64,000 bases of DNA from Aquimarina sp. ERC-38. Its GTDB lineage: Bacteria; Bacteroidota; Bacteroidia; Flavobacteriales; Flavobacteriaceae. The number at the start of each line of letters is the position of its first letter. The stretch's first letter is position 1. This document shows, one piece after another, positions 1-9,300 of this stretch. The position numbers and the translations under genes are program-made. The stretch lies in assembly GCF_026222555.1 (NCBI RefSeq), contig NZ_CP098511.1, forward strand, positions 2,523,501 to 2,587,500. Direction: 5' to 3'. Below the pieces are notes generated by a model, which was not told where the DNA came from, ran no database searches, and saw only the letters and a program-made list of their open reading frames with translations.

Positions 1-54
1 GTAATAATCGCTGACACCTTCCTTCCAATAGTGTTTAATTTTAAATCTTTTTTT

Positions 55-357
55 ATGAAAGTAAATCTTCAGTCTGTAAACTTTAACGTTGATCAAAAGT
101 TAGTAGTTTTTACACAACATAAGTTGGATAAGTTAGAAAATCATTTTAGTAAAATTATTTATGCGGATGTATTTTTAAAAGTAATGAATACAAAAGGTAG
201 AGAAAACAAAATAACAGAGATTTTACTAAGTGTTCCGGGAGATGAATTTATTACAAAGAAGATCAATAAATCCTTTGAAGAAGGTGTAGATGAATGTGTT
301 ACTTCTTTAGAGCGACAATTGCGAAAAAGAAAGGAAAAATTAAATGCACATGTTTAA
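55..357 (+). CDS. hpf: HPF/RaiA-family ribosome hibernation factor
   Basis: Short form of the ribosome hibernation promoting factor family (100 residues), which binds the 30S subunit in stationary phase and inactivates ribosomes. The start is taken at the ATG at 55 (MKVNLQSVNF); the upstream GTG at 31 would add eight residues that do not look like the family. The protein has the expected pattern: an N-terminal beta strand, a helix with DQKLVVFTQHKLDKLENHF, a central strand pair, and a basic C-terminal helix (ERQLRKRKEKL). It lacks the C-terminal dimerisation domain of long HPF. It lies just upstream of a tRNA cluster with its own promoter. Family call is confident; the symbol is by family only. 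Confidence 0.85.
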   Translation: MKVNLQSVNFNVDQKLVVFTQHKLDKLENHFSKIIYADVFLKVMNTKGRENKITEILLSVPGDEFITKKINKSFEEGVDECVTSLERQLRKRKEKLNAHV

Positions 358-377
358 ATAAAATATTTTAAAATTTA

Positions 378-408
378 TTTGGTTAAAAAAATAAATTATA
401 TACATTTG
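378..408 (+). promoter_or_regulatory. Bacteroidota-type promoter for tRNA-Thr(TGT)
   Basis: TACATTTG at 401-408 matches the Bacteroidota -7 element TAnnTTTG. A TTTGG at 378-382 stands about 19 bases upstream, where the -33 TTG element belongs. Transcription would start near 415, about 40 bases before the tRNA. Assigned by motif only. Confidence 0.6.
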
Positions 409-455
409 CAGTCCGTTAGAAATAGCGGACTTTTTTGTTCTTAAACATAATAAAA

Positions 456-529
456 GCCGATGTAGCTCAGCTGGCTAGAGCAGCTGATTTGTAATCAGCA
501 GGTCGTGGGTTCGAGTCCCTCCATCGGCT
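456..529 (+). tRNA. tRNA-Thr (anticodon TGT)
   Basis: Full cloverleaf: the acceptor stem GCCGATG (456-462) pairs with CATCGGC (522-528), with discriminator T529. The anticodon stem GCTGA/TCAGC holds the loop TTTGTAA, giving anticodon TGT. The T-loop TTCGAGT is present. CCA is not encoded. First of four tRNAs before tuf. Confidence 0.97.
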
Positions 530-696
530 CTTGATTTTGATAATCGTAAAGGATGTATGAGTAATATATTATTTGTACAGTTAGGGGCGAGAAACTTATC
601 CCAAAAAAGATAAAGAGAGTTCTTCCATCGGTTATTAACTGAAAGTAAAGGTACAGTTCTGATATTTGTTTCTGAAGTTGAAAATGATTTTTAATT

Positions 697-729
697 TTTG
701 ATTGAATAAGATATATTTTTGTACTTTTG
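697..729 (+). promoter_or_regulatory. Bacteroidota-type promoter for tRNA-Tyr/tRNA-Gly
   Basis: TACTTTTG at 722-729 fits TAnnTTTG. Candidate -33 TTG elements are at 698-700 and 702-704. The element lies 50 bases upstream of tRNA-Tyr and probably also serves tRNA-Gly, since no other promoter is visible between them. Confidence 0.55.
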
Positions 730-778
730 CACAGCTTTAAAAAAATGTATCGTAATTATTTTAAAGTTGTTTGAAATT

Positions 779-861
779 GGGGAGATACTCAAGCGGCCAA
801 CGAGGACAGACTGTAACTCTGTTGTCTTTCGACTTCGCAGGTTCGAATCCTGCTCTCCCCA
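779..861 (+). tRNA. tRNA-Tyr (anticodon GTA)
   Basis: Acceptor stem GGGGAGA (779-785) pairs with TCTCCCC (854-860), discriminator A861. The anticodon loop CTGTAAC gives anticodon GTA (813-815). The long variable arm is typical of class II tRNA-Tyr, which explains the 83-base length. A 60-residue reading frame across this gene is an artefact. Confidence 0.97.
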
Positions 862-912
862 CGAATTTGAAATAATGAATACCTTTAATTTCTGTAGATA
901 GAAATTATAAAT

Positions 913-985
913 GCGGGAGTAGCTCAGTTGGTAGAGCGTCAGCCTTCCAAGCTGAATGTCGCCGGTTCGAACCCGGTCTCCCGCT
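913..985 (+). tRNA. tRNA-Gly (anticodon TCC)
   Basis: Acceptor stem GCGGGAG (913-919) pairs with CTCCCGC (978-984), discriminator T985. Stem TCAGC/GCTGA encloses the loop CTTCCAA, anticodon TCC at 946-948. Its 3' end (T-arm 3' half plus acceptor 3' strand) is copied twice immediately downstream. Confidence 0.97.
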
Positions 986-1211
986 CAAAAGTTCATTGAT
1001 TGTTGAAATTTATATTTTATATATGTTTTATTAAGAAATGAACAACTTGGGTGAGAAGCCTGTGCCGAACTTGTTGAGGTAAACCCGGTCTCCCGCTCAA
1101 AAGTTCATTGATTGTTAAAATTTACATTTATATGTAGGTTTTATTGAAAAATGAAAAATTGGGGTGAGAAGCCTGTACCGAACTTGTTGAGGTAAACCCG
1201 GTCTCCCGCTC
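970..1211 (+). repeat. Tandem 112-113 bp repeat carrying tRNA-Gly 3' ends
   Basis: The 17-base string AACCCGGTCTCCCGCTC, which is the 3' end of tRNA-Gly, occurs at 970, 1082 and 1195. The segments between copies are about 95 bases long and roughly 85% alike by eye. Each holds the same start (AAAAGTTCATTGATTGTT) and the same end (GAGAAGCCTGTnCCGAACTT). No 5' tRNA halves are present, so the copies are not extra tRNA genes. This repeat fills most of the 344-base gap between tRNA-Gly and tRNA-Thr(GGT). I see nothing else recognisable in 1212-1329. Confidence 0.85.
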
Positions 1212-1329
1212 TGATTAAAATTACAATCTCGATGCTATTTAGGCATTAGGTTTTTAAAAAAGAAGCACATTTGTTTAAAGCATTACTTCAATAAAATGGC
1301 TTTAAATGAATGTTTTAGTACTTTAAAAA

Positions 1330-1401
1330 GCCGGTGTAGCTCAGGGGTAGAGCGTTTCCTTGGTAAGGAAGAGGTCACGAGTTCAAATCTCGTCATTGGC
1401 T
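1330..1401 (+). tRNA. tRNA-Thr (anticodon GGT)
   Basis: Acceptor stem GCCGGTG (1330-1336) pairs with CATTGGC (1394-1400), with two G-T pairs, and discriminator T1401. The anticodon loop TTGGTAA gives GGT. The D-loop is short (CAGGGGTAG). It is followed after 59 bases by tuf, the common flavobacterial order. Confidence 0.95.
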
Positions 1402-1460
1402 CATAAAGTATAGATATAAAGTAAACACTAATATATAACTAAGATTAAATAAAACTAATT

Positions 1461-2648
1461 ATGGCAAAGGAAACTTTTGATCGTTCCAAACCGCACTTAA
1501 ATATTGGTACTATTGGACATGTTGATCACGGTAAAACAACGTTAACCGCAGCAATTACCAAGGTGTTGTCTGATGCGGGTCTTTCTGAAGCAAGAGATTT
1601 CGATACGATCGATAATGCTCCTGAAGAAAAAGAAAGAGGTATCACTATTAACACATCTCACGTAGAGTATCAGACTGAGAACCGTCACTATGCACACGTA
1701 GATTGTCCGGGTCACGCCGATTATGTTAAGAACATGGTAACAGGAGCTGCTCAGATGGATGGAGCAATATTAGTTGTTGCTGCTACTGATGGTCCGATGC
1801 CGCAAACAAGAGAGCATATCCTTTTAGGACGCCAGGTAGGTATTCCAAGAATCGTAGTATTCTTGAATAAAGTAGATATGGTTGATGATGAAGAGCTTTT
1901 AGAATTAGTTGAAATGGAAGTAAGAGATTTACTTTCTTTCTATGAATATGATGGTGATAATGGTCCGGTAATCGCTGGTTCAGCTTTAGGTGCACTTAAT
2001 GGTGAACAAAAGTGGGTAGACACAGTTTTAGAGTTGATGAAGAATGTTGACGAATGGATCGAATTACCAAAACGTGATGTAGATAAAGATTTCTTAATGC
2101 CAATAGAAGATGTATTCTCTATCACAGGTCGTGGTACAGTTGCAACTGGTCGTATCGAAACTGGAATTGCAAACACAGGAGACCCGGTAGAAATTATTGG
2201 AATGGGAGCTGAAAAGTTAACATCAACGATCACTGGTATTGAAATGTTCCGTCAGATATTGGATAGAGGAGAAGCAGGTGATAATGCAGGTATTCTTTTA
2301 AGGGGTATTGAAAAAACTCAGATTTCAAGAGGAATGGTAATTACCAAACCAGGTTCTGTAACACCTCATAAGAATTTTAAAGCTGAGGTTTATATCCTGA
2401 AGAAAGAAGAAGGTGGTCGTCACACACCATTTCATAACAACTACCGTCCTCAGTTCTATGTAAGAACAACAGACGTAACAGGAAATATTGCACTTCCTGA
2501 TGGAGTTGAGATGGTAATGCCTGGAGATAACTTGACCATTACAGTTGAATTAATTCAACCTATTGCAATGAACGTAGGTCTTCGTTTTGCAATACGTGAA
2601 GGAGGAAGAACAGTAGGTGCAGGTCAGGTAACTGAAATTCTGGACTAA
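1461..2648 (+). CDS. tuf: Elongation factor Tu
   Basis: GTPase that delivers aminoacyl-tRNA to the ribosomal A site. 395 residues, the normal length for Bacteroidota. The G1 motif GHVDHGKT is at 19-26, followed by DCPGH near 81 and NKVD near 136. Domains 2 and 3 follow, with the conserved [13 protein letters not shown] and a C-terminal [10 protein letters not shown]. The start is fixed by the universal [12 protein letters not shown] N-terminus. It sits between tRNA-Thr(GGT) and tRNA-Trp and is followed by a perfect 13-bp hairpin. Identification is certain. Confidence 0.99.
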   Translation: MAKETFDRSKPHLNIGTIGHVDHGKTTLTAAITKVLSDAGLSEARDFDTIDNAPEEKERGITINTSHVEYQTENRHYAHVDCPGHADYVKNMVTGAAQMDGAILVVAATDGPMPQTREHILLGRQVGIPRIVVFLNKVDMVDDEELLELVEMEVRDLLSFYEYDGDNGPVIAGSALGALNGEQKWVDTVLELMKNVDEWIELPKRDVDKDFLMPIEDVFSITGRGTVATGRIETGIANTGDPVEIIGMGAEKLTSTITGIEMFRQILDRGEAGDNAGILLRGIEKTQISRGMVITKPGSVTPHKNFKAEVYILKKEEGGRHTPFHNNYRPQFYVRTTDVTGNIALPDGVEMVMPGDNLTITVELIQPIAMNVGLRFAIREGGRTVGAGQVTEILD

Positions 2649-2669
2649 GAATTATAATAATAAGTAAGC

Positions 2670-2700
2670 GTAAGGTATTCACAATTTGTGAATACCTTAC
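2670..2700 (+). terminator. Hairpin downstream of tuf
   Basis: Perfect 13-bp inverted repeat: GTAAGGTATTCAC (2670-2682), loop AATTT, GTGAATACCTTAC (2688-2700). There is no run of T after it, so it may be a processing or stability hairpin between the tuf mRNA and tRNA-Trp rather than a classical terminator. Confidence 0.6.
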
Positions 2701-2720
2701 CTTATGTTATAAATATACAA

Positions 2721-2793
2721 ACGGGTTTAGCTCAGTTGGTAGAGCACTGGTCTCCAAAACCAGGTGTCGGGAGTTCGAGCCTCTCAACCCGTG
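2721..2793 (+). tRNA. tRNA-Trp (anticodon CCA)
   Basis: Acceptor stem ACGGGTT (2721-2727) pairs with AACCCGT (2786-2792), discriminator G2793. The loop CTCCAAA between CTGGT and ACCAG gives anticodon CCA. The position between tuf and secE is conserved across Bacteroidota. Its 3' end is copied 144 bases downstream. Confidence 0.97.
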
Positions 2794-3010
2794 CGAATTA
2801 GAGCAGTAACTTTGAATTAAACTTTAAGGTTATTTAATTGAAATATTGTATTGGCGAGAAGCCTGTCCTGAGCGAGACGTAAGTTGTTCAAGCTTGCGTT
2901 GAGTTTAACCGAAGCGAAGGGAGCCTCTCAACCCGTGCGAATTAGAGCAGTAACTTTGAATTAAACTTTAAGGTTATTTAATTGAAATATTATATTAGCG
3001 AGAAGTCTGT
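2777..3010 (+). repeat. 144-bp-period repeat carrying the tRNA-Trp 3' end
   Basis: GAGCCTCTCAACCCGTGCG, the T-loop-proximal part and acceptor 3' strand of tRNA-Trp, occurs at 2777 and again at 2921. The roughly 60 bases after each copy are nearly identical (GAATTAGAGCAGTAACTTTG and onward). Each unit then ends in GCGAGAAGYCTGTCCYGA, the same module seen behind tRNA-Gly. The second unit runs into non-repeated sequence near 3010. Confidence 0.85.
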
Positions 3011-3293
3011 CCCGAACAGAGACGATAGTCGAAGTTGAAGCTGGTTTTGGGTGTGGCTTAGGCAGAGGAAGCTTTTCGAACTAATTTAAATTTATTAATC
3101 TAGGATAAGAATCCGGTTATAAACTAAGGTAGTAGTTAAAGGAGATTGTTTTTACTAATCTATTAAGTTTACATTAAAAAACTAGGGTTTTGGTAAAACT
3201 AGGATATATAAAGAGTAATATAGTATGCAAATGGTACAGAGTACCGTTTAATAATAAAATCCGCATCTTTAGTAGATGTATAATTTTTAAATA
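3011..3293 (+). other. Upstream region of secE, no gene seen
   Basis: AT-rich stretch between the tRNA-Trp repeat and secE. It contains two small hairpins near the secE start: GGTAC/GTACC at about 3233-3245, and CATCT/AGATG at about 3264-3278. The phrase AAACTAGG occurs twice near 3179-3205. No clear TAnnTTTG promoter is visible, so the promoter of the secE-rpoC operon remains unplaced. Confidence 0.4.
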
Positions 3294-3491
3294 ATGGCTG
3301 GACTTACAGAATATCTATCAGAATCATATAATGAATTAAAAAACCATGTCACCTGGACTCCGTGGCCGGAAGCACAGCGACTAACGTTAATAGTGATTAT
3401 TTTTTCGGTTTTGTTTTCTTTGGCAATATGGGGAGTAGATACGGTATTTAGTAACGCAATCGAGTATTATTTTACTTTAGTTAAATCATAA
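3294..3491 (+). CDS. secE: Preprotein translocase subunit SecE
   Basis: Essential small subunit that clamps SecY in the inner-membrane Sec translocon. 65 residues, the single-TM short form usual in Bacteroidota. An amphipathic helix (YLSESYNELKNHVTWTPWPE) precedes one hydrophobic segment, about residues 30-52. The stop codon overlaps a possible ATG of nusG, and the order secE-nusG-rplK is universal. Confidence 0.96.
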   Translation: MAGLTEYLSESYNELKNHVTWTPWPEAQRLTLIVIIFSVLFSLAIWGVDTVFSNAIEYYFTLVKS

Positions 3492-3496
3492 TGAGT

Positions 3497-4051
3497 ATGG
3501 CAGAAGTAAATAATATGAAAAAATGGTATGTGGTCCGTTCCGTGAGCGGTCAGGAAAATAAGATTAAAGACTATATCGAACGAGAAATCGCGCATATGGG
3601 GCTTGAAGATCATGTATCTCAAATCTTAGTACCGACAGAGAAAGTGATCCAGATAAGAAACGGAAAGAAAATAAATAAAGAAAGAGTTTATTTTCCCGGA
3701 TATATTATGATTGAAGCAAACCTATCCGGAGAAGTTCCACATATCATTAAATCCATTAATGGGGTGATTGGTTTCTTAGGGGAAGTAAAAGGTGGTGATC
3801 CGGTTCCTTTAAGAAAGTCAGAGATTAACCGGATGTTAGGTAAGGTAGACGAATTAGCGGTTAAAACAGATAACGTTGCCATTCCATACACAGTTGGAGA
3901 AACCGTTAAAGTAATTGATGGTCCGTTCAACGGATTCAATGGCACAGTTGAAAAAGTTAATGAAGAAAAGCGTAAACTTGAAGTTATGGTTAAAATTTTC
4001 GGTAGAAAAACGCCATTAGAATTAAGTTATATGCAAGTAGAAAAAGTATAA
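3497..4051 (+). CDS. nusG: Transcription termination/antitermination factor NusG
   Basis: Binds RNA polymerase near the clamp and links it to Rho or the ribosome. The NGN domain starts at KKWYVVRSVSGQENKIK; the C-terminal KOW domain contains GPFNGFNGTVEKV. 184 residues when started at the ATG at 3497 (MAEVNN), which suits the family better. An ATG at 3491 overlapping the secE stop would add two residues, and ATG 3518 (MKKWYVV) is also possible. Second gene of the secE-rpoC operon. Confidence 0.96.
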   Translation: MAEVNNMKKWYVVRSVSGQENKIKDYIEREIAHMGLEDHVSQILVPTEKVIQIRNGKKINKERVYFPGYIMIEANLSGEVPHIIKSINGVIGFLGEVKGGDPVPLRKSEINRMLGKVDELAVKTDNVAIPYTVGETVKVIDGPFNGFNGTVEKVNEEKRKLEVMVKIFGRKTPLELSYMQVEKV

Positions 4052-4122
4052 GTGTTACATAAAATAATTGGGTAGGGTTCTTATGCTTTCACATAGAATC
4101 GTATCAGGTTTAAATTAGAAAA

Positions 4123-4560
4123 ATGGCTAAAGAATTAAGTAAAGTAGTAAAACTACAAGTTCGTGGGGGAGCGGCTAATCCGTCTCCACCTGTTGGGCCT
4201 GCTCTGGGTGCTGCCGGAGTAAATATTATGGAGTTCTGTAAGCAGTTTAATGCAAGAACACAGGATAAAGCAGGTAAAGTATTACCGGTAGCAATAAGTG
4301 TTTATAAGGATAAGTCTTTTGACTTTGTAATTAAAACGCCACCCGCAGCAGTTCAAATATTGGAAGCAGCAAAACAGAAAAAAGGTTCGGGAGAACCCAA
4401 TCGTAAAAAAGTTGCCAGTGTAACCTGGGATCAGGTACGTGCTATAGCTGAAGATAAAATGCAGGATTTAAATGCATTTACAGTTGAATCTGCTATGAAA
4501 ATGGTAGCTGGTACGGCAAGGTCAATGGGTGTTAATGTTAAAGGACAAGCTCCTTTTTAA
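4123..4560 (+). CDS. rplK: 50S ribosomal protein L11
   Basis: Binds 23S rRNA at the GTPase-associated centre together with L10/L12. 145 residues, close to the usual 141-145. It has the proline-rich N-terminal loop ([20 protein letters not shown]) with the family signature, and the C-terminal rRNA-binding domain ending in [11 protein letters not shown]. It is 18 bases from rplA in the conserved operon. Confidence 0.99.
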   Translation: MAKELSKVVKLQVRGGAANPSPPVGPALGAAGVNIMEFCKQFNARTQDKAGKVLPVAISVYKDKSFDFVIKTPPAAVQILEAAKQKKGSGEPNRKKVASVTWDQVRAIAEDKMQDLNAFTVESAMKMVAGTARSMGVNVKGQAPF

Positions 4561-4578
4561 ACCTCTAAACTGTATAAA

Positions 4579-5274
4579 ATGGCAAAATTGACAAAAAAAC
4601 AAAAAGAAGCTCAGGCAAAAGTTGATAAGAACAAAGCCTATAGTTTAGATGAAGCCTCCTCTTTAGTAAAAGAAGTTACCTCGGTAAATTTTGATGCTTC
4701 GGTAGATATTGCGGTTCGCTTAAATGTAGATCCTAGAAAGGCAAATCAGATGGTTCGTGGAGTGGTAACACTACCTCATGGAACTGGTAAAGATGTTAAA
4801 GTATTAGCATTAGTGACTCCTGATAAAGAAGCAGAAGCTAAAGAAGCAGGCGCCGATTATGTGGGGCTTGATGAGTATTTGGATAAGATCAAAGGTGGAT
4901 GGACCGATGTAGATGTGATCATAACCATGCCTAGCGTAATGGGTAAATTAGGTCCTTTAGGGCGAGTACTAGGTCCCCGAGGTTTAATGCCTAACCCAAA
5001 AACAGGAACCGTAACAATGGATGTTGCTAAAGCTGTATCTGATGTAAAAGCAGGTAAAATTGATTTTAAAGTTGACAAGACCGGAATCGTACATGCTGCA
5101 ATAGGTAAATCTTCTTTTTCTGCTGATAAAATAGCAGGAAATGCTAAAGAATTAATTACAACTTTAGTAAAATTAAAGCCGCAAACAGCAAAAGGTGTGT
5201 ATATCAAATCTATTTTTATGTCTTCGACGATGAGTCCGGGATTACAAATAGATGCTAAAAACTTTGTTGGATAA
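4579..5274 (+). CDS. rplA: 50S ribosomal protein L1
   Basis: Forms the mobile L1 stalk near the ribosomal E site. 231 residues, with the two-domain pattern including [16 protein letters not shown] in the middle, the hallmark of the family. In many bacteria L1 also represses its own operon by binding the mRNA; I could not identify a matching leader here. Start [12 protein letters not shown] is standard. Confidence 0.99.
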   Translation: MAKLTKKQKEAQAKVDKNKAYSLDEASSLVKEVTSVNFDASVDIAVRLNVDPRKANQMVRGVVTLPHGTGKDVKVLALVTPDKEAEAKEAGADYVGLDEYLDKIKGGWTDVDVIITMPSVMGKLGPLGRVLGPRGLMPNPKTGTVTMDVAKAVSDVKAGKIDFKVDKTGIVHAAIGKSSFSADKIAGNAKELITTLVKLKPQTAKGVYIKSIFMSSTMSPGLQIDAKNFVG

Positions 5275-5289
5275 GTAAGAGATACAATT

Positions 5290-5811
5290 ATGACAAGAGA
5301 AGAAAAATCAAAAGTAATTGACGACTTAACCGCTCAATTAGCAGATAATTCAAATATTTATCTGGCAGATATATCAGGTTTGGATGCGGGAACAACTTCT
5401 AATTTAAGAAGAGCATGTTACAAAGCAAATGTTTCCTTAGCAGTAGTTAAAAACACTTTGTTATCAAAGGCAATGGAAAGCTCTGATAAGGATTTTGGCA
5501 ACTTACCTGAAGTTCTTAAAGGCAATACATCCATTATGTTTTCCGAAACAGGAAACGGTCCGGCTAAGGTAATTAAAGAATTTCGCAAGAAAGCTGAGAA
5601 ACCTCTTCTAAAAGGTGCCTTCATTGAAGAAGCCATCTTTGTAGGAGATGAGATGTTAGATACTTTAGTAAGTATTAAATCTAAAGAAGAAGTTATTGGA
5701 GATATCATTGGATTATTACAGTCACCAGCTAAGAATGTAGTCTCTGCATTAAAGTCCGGAGGTGGTAAGATCGCAGGTATCTTAAAAACCTTATCCGAAA
5801 AAGAAGGGTAA
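5290..5811 (+). CDS. rplJ: 50S ribosomal protein L10
   Basis: Base of the L7/L12 stalk. 173 residues with the typical N-terminal [17 protein letters not shown] and central [11 protein letters not shown]. The C-terminal helix (about residues 140-173) binds L12 dimers. It lies 15 bases after rplA and 67 bases before rplL, so it is probably co-transcribed with both. Confidence 0.98.
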   Translation: MTREEKSKVIDDLTAQLADNSNIYLADISGLDAGTTSNLRRACYKANVSLAVVKNTLLSKAMESSDKDFGNLPEVLKGNTSIMFSETGNGPAKVIKEFRKKAEKPLLKGAFIEEAIFVGDEMLDTLVSIKSKEEVIGDIIGLLQSPAKNVVSALKSGGGKIAGILKTLSEKEG

Positions 5812-5878
5812 GTATAAAGTAGTACGCACTTTTTAACAAATATATTTCAATTAAAAATTTTATTTAAAACGATAGAAA

Positions 5879-6259
5879 ATGGCAGATTTAAAAGATTTCG
5901 CAGAACAATTAGTTAATTTAACCGTAAAAGAGGTGAATGAATTAGCTGATATATTAAAAGAAGAATATGGTATTGAGCCAGCTGCAGCTGCTGTAGCAGT
6001 AGCAGGCGGTGGTGCCGGAGCAGGTGATGGAGCTGCTGCCGAAGAGCAATCAGAATTTGATGTAATTTTGAAAGCTCCGGGTGGTGCAAAATTAGCTGTT
6101 GTTAAATTAGTAAAAGAATTAACTGGTCTTGGTCTTAAAGATGCCAAGGGATTAGTTGATGGTGCTCCTAGCCCAATCAAAGAAGGAGTATCAAAAGATG
6201 AAGCAGAAGCTCTAAAATCACAATTAGAAGAGGCAGGAGCTGAGGTTGAGCTTAAGTAA
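5879..6259 (+). CDS. rplL: 50S ribosomal protein L7/L12
   Basis: Stalk protein that recruits translation GTPases. 126 residues: an N-terminal dimerisation helix pair, an Ala/Gly-rich hinge (about 38-58: [15 protein letters not shown]), and a C-terminal domain starting near [11 protein letters not shown] with [11 protein letters not shown]. All expected landmarks are present. A hairpin separates it from rpoB. Confidence 0.99.
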   Translation: MADLKDFAEQLVNLTVKEVNELADILKEEYGIEPAAAAVAVAGGGAGAGDGAAAEEQSEFDVILKAPGGAKLAVVKLVKELTGLGLKDAKGLVDGAPSPIKEGVSKDEAEALKSQLEEAGAEVELK

Positions 6260-6282
6260 GCTAACCACATATTGATCATTTA

Positions 6283-6325
6283 GGTTTAGGCCTGTCGTAC
6301 TGTAAAGTAGGATATGGCCTAAACC
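6283..6325 (+). terminator. rplL-rpoB intergenic hairpin (attenuator-like)
   Basis: GGTTTAGGCC (6283-6292) pairs perfectly with GGCCTAAACC (6316-6325), and the intervening bases can extend the pairing (GTACT/AGTA). It is followed by ATTTTG, a weak T-run. An attenuator or processing site between rplL and rpoB is common in bacteria and lowers polymerase output relative to ribosomal proteins. The function is inferred from position. Confidence 0.55.
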
Positions 6326-6398
6326 ATTTTGCGTATATAGCCATTTGACTATTACGCCACCCATATTTTTTATAGTTTTAATCTAATTCCGTCCATTG

Positions 6399-9300
6399 AT
6401 GTTAGCAACGCAAACTGAAAGATTGAATTTCTCTTCGGTAAAGAACAGGCCTGATTATCCAGACTTTTTGGATATACAGATCAAATCTTTTCAAGATTTT
6501 TTTCAATTAGAAACCAAGTCCGAAGAAAGAGGAAATGAAGGTTTATACAATACCTTCATGGAAAATTTTCCAATTACGGATACCCGTAATCAATTTGTAT
6601 TAGAATTTTTAGATTACTTTGTAGACCCCCCCAGATATGATCTTCAGGAATGTATAGAGAGAGGGCTTACCTATAGTGTACCTTTAAAAGCAAGGTTAAA
6701 GCTTTTCTGTACTGATCCGGAACATGAAGATTTTGAAACTATTGTTCAGGATGTATATTTAGGAACCATTCCTTATATGACACCGAGCGGTACTTTTTGT
6801 ATCAACGGTGCGGAACGAGTAGTAGTATCACAATTACACAGATCGCCTGGGGTATTTTTCGGACAGTCCTTTCATGCAAACGGTACAAAATTATACTCGG
6901 CTCGAGTAATTCCTTTTAAAGGTTCCTGGATTGAATTTGCAACGGATATTAATAGCGTAATGTACGCTTATATTGACCGGAAGAAAAAGCTACCGGTAAC
7001 TACCTTATTCCGTGCGATTGGTTTTGAAAGAGATAAAGATATATTAGAGATTTTTGATCTTGCAGAAGAAGTAAAGGTTTCAAAATCTGGACTGAAAAAA
7101 GTTTTAGGGCGTAAGCTGGCTGCAAGGGTATTAAATACCTGGCATGAAGATTTTGTAGATGAAGATACGGGAGAAGTTGTTTCTATAGAACGGAATGAAA
7201 TTGTTATTGACCGTGATACGATTCTGGACAAAGATCATTTGGAAGAAATCATCGAATCAGGAGCCAAAACAATCTTACTTCATAAAGAAGATAACCAAAA
7301 AGGGGATTATGCTATTATTCATAACACCCTTCAAAAAGATCCTACCAATTCTGAAAAAGAAGCGGTAGAACATATTTATCGTCAATTACGAAATGCAGAG
7401 CCGCCTGATGAAGAAACGGCAAGGGGTATTATTGACAAGCTTTTCTTCTCTGACCAGCGTTATAACCTGGGAGAAGTTGGTCGATACCGGATGAATAAAA
7501 AATTAGGTCTTAATATCGAAATGGATAAGCAAGTACTTACCAAAGAAGATATTATTACCATTATAAAATATTTAATTGAGTTGATTAACTCAAAAGCTGA
7601 GATTGATGATATTGATCACTTGTCTAACCGTAGAGTTAGAACTGTAGGGGAGCAGCTATCACAGCAATTCGGAGTAGGTCTGGCTCGTATGGCTAGAACC
7701 ATAAGAGAGCGGATGAATGTCAGGGATAATGAAGTTTTTACTCCTATTGATTTAATTAATGCGAAAACTTTATCATCCGTAATTAATTCCTTTTTTGGAA
7801 CCAATCAGTTGTCTCAGTTTATGGATCAAACCAATCCGTTAGCTGAAATTACTCATAAACGTAGATTATCTGCGTTAGGTCCAGGAGGTTTATCCAGAGA
7901 AAGAGCAGGTTTTGAAGTTCGTGATGTTCATTATACACATTATGGACGATTATGTCCGATTGAAACTCCGGAAGGTCCGAATATCGGATTAATATCATCG
8001 CTATCTGTTTTTGCCAAGGTGAATTCTATGGGATTCTTGGAGACTCCCTATCGTAAGGTAGAAGATGGAAAAGTAGATCTTGAAAAATTCTCTTATTTAA
8101 GTGCAGAAGAAGAAGAAGAAAAACTAATTGCACAGGCAAATATTCCGTTAAAAGAAGATGGTACGATCGATTCAGATAAAGTTATTGCCCGTATGGAAGG
8201 CGATTTCCCGGTAATTGATCCTGCCAATGTAAATTATGCGGATGTGGCACCGAATCAGATTGCCTCTATATCAGCTTCATTAATTCCGTTCTTAGAACAT
8301 GATGATGCTAACCGGGCGCTGATGGGGTCAAATATGATGCGTCAGGCAGTTCCTTTATTAAGAGTGGACGCTCCAATTGTAGGTACAGGTCTTGAAAGAC
8401 AAGTAGCATCTGATTCCAGAGTATTGATAAATGCTGAAGGAGCAGGTGAGGTGGAGTATGTAGACGCTCAGAAGATTGTTATCAAATACGATCGTTCTGA
8501 AGAAGAACGAATGGTAAGTTTTGACGAAGATTCAAAAACCTATAACCTTATTAAATTCCGTAAAACGAATCAAGGAACTTCTATCAACTTAAAACCTATT
8601 GTAAAAGTAGGAGATCGAGTAGAAAGAGGTCAGGTGTTATGTCAAGGTTATGCTACCGAAAACGGTGAATTAGCATTAGGTAGAAATATGAAAGTTGCCT
8701 TTATGCCTTGGAAAGGGTATAATTTTGAGGATGCTATCGTAATTTCTGAAAAAGTAGTTCGGGAAGATATTTTTACCTCTATTCATATTGACGAATACTC
8801 GCTGGAAGTACGAGATACTAAATTAGGAAATGAAGAATTGACAAATGACATTCCTAATGTATCCGAAGAAGCTACCAAAGATTTAGATGAACACGGTATG
8901 ATCAGAGTGGGAGCTGAGATCAAACCTGGAGATATCTTAATTGGTAAGATTACACCGAAGGGTGAAAGTGATCCAACTCCTGAAGAAAAGCTATTACGTG
9001 CTATATTCGGAGATAAAGCGGGTGATGTTAAAGATGCATCATTAAAAGCTTCCCCTTCTTTAAATGGAGTAGTAATCGATAAGAAGTTGTTTGCGCGAGC
9101 TGTCAAAGACAAACGTAAACGATCTCAGGATAAAGAAGATATTGCAATCTTAGAGAGATCTTATGATATCAAGTTCGATCAATTAAAAGAAGAATTGGTT
9201 GACAAACTTTTCGCCATTGTAGGAGGTAAAACATCGCAGGGGGTTATGAATGACCTGGGCGAAGAAGTCTTGCCTAAAGGTAAAAAGTATACCTTAAAAA

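Noticed and set aside
719..901. 60-residue reading frame over tRNA-Tyr
   Set aside because: It covers the complete tRNA-Tyr cloverleaf and its promoter and has no coding character.
1082..1211. Extra tRNA-Gly genes
   Set aside because: Only the 3' half-end is present in each copy; there is no D-arm, anticodon arm or 5' acceptor strand.
6396..6398. TTG start for rpoB
   Set aside because: The ATG three bases later gives the normal N-terminus and is the stronger start codon.
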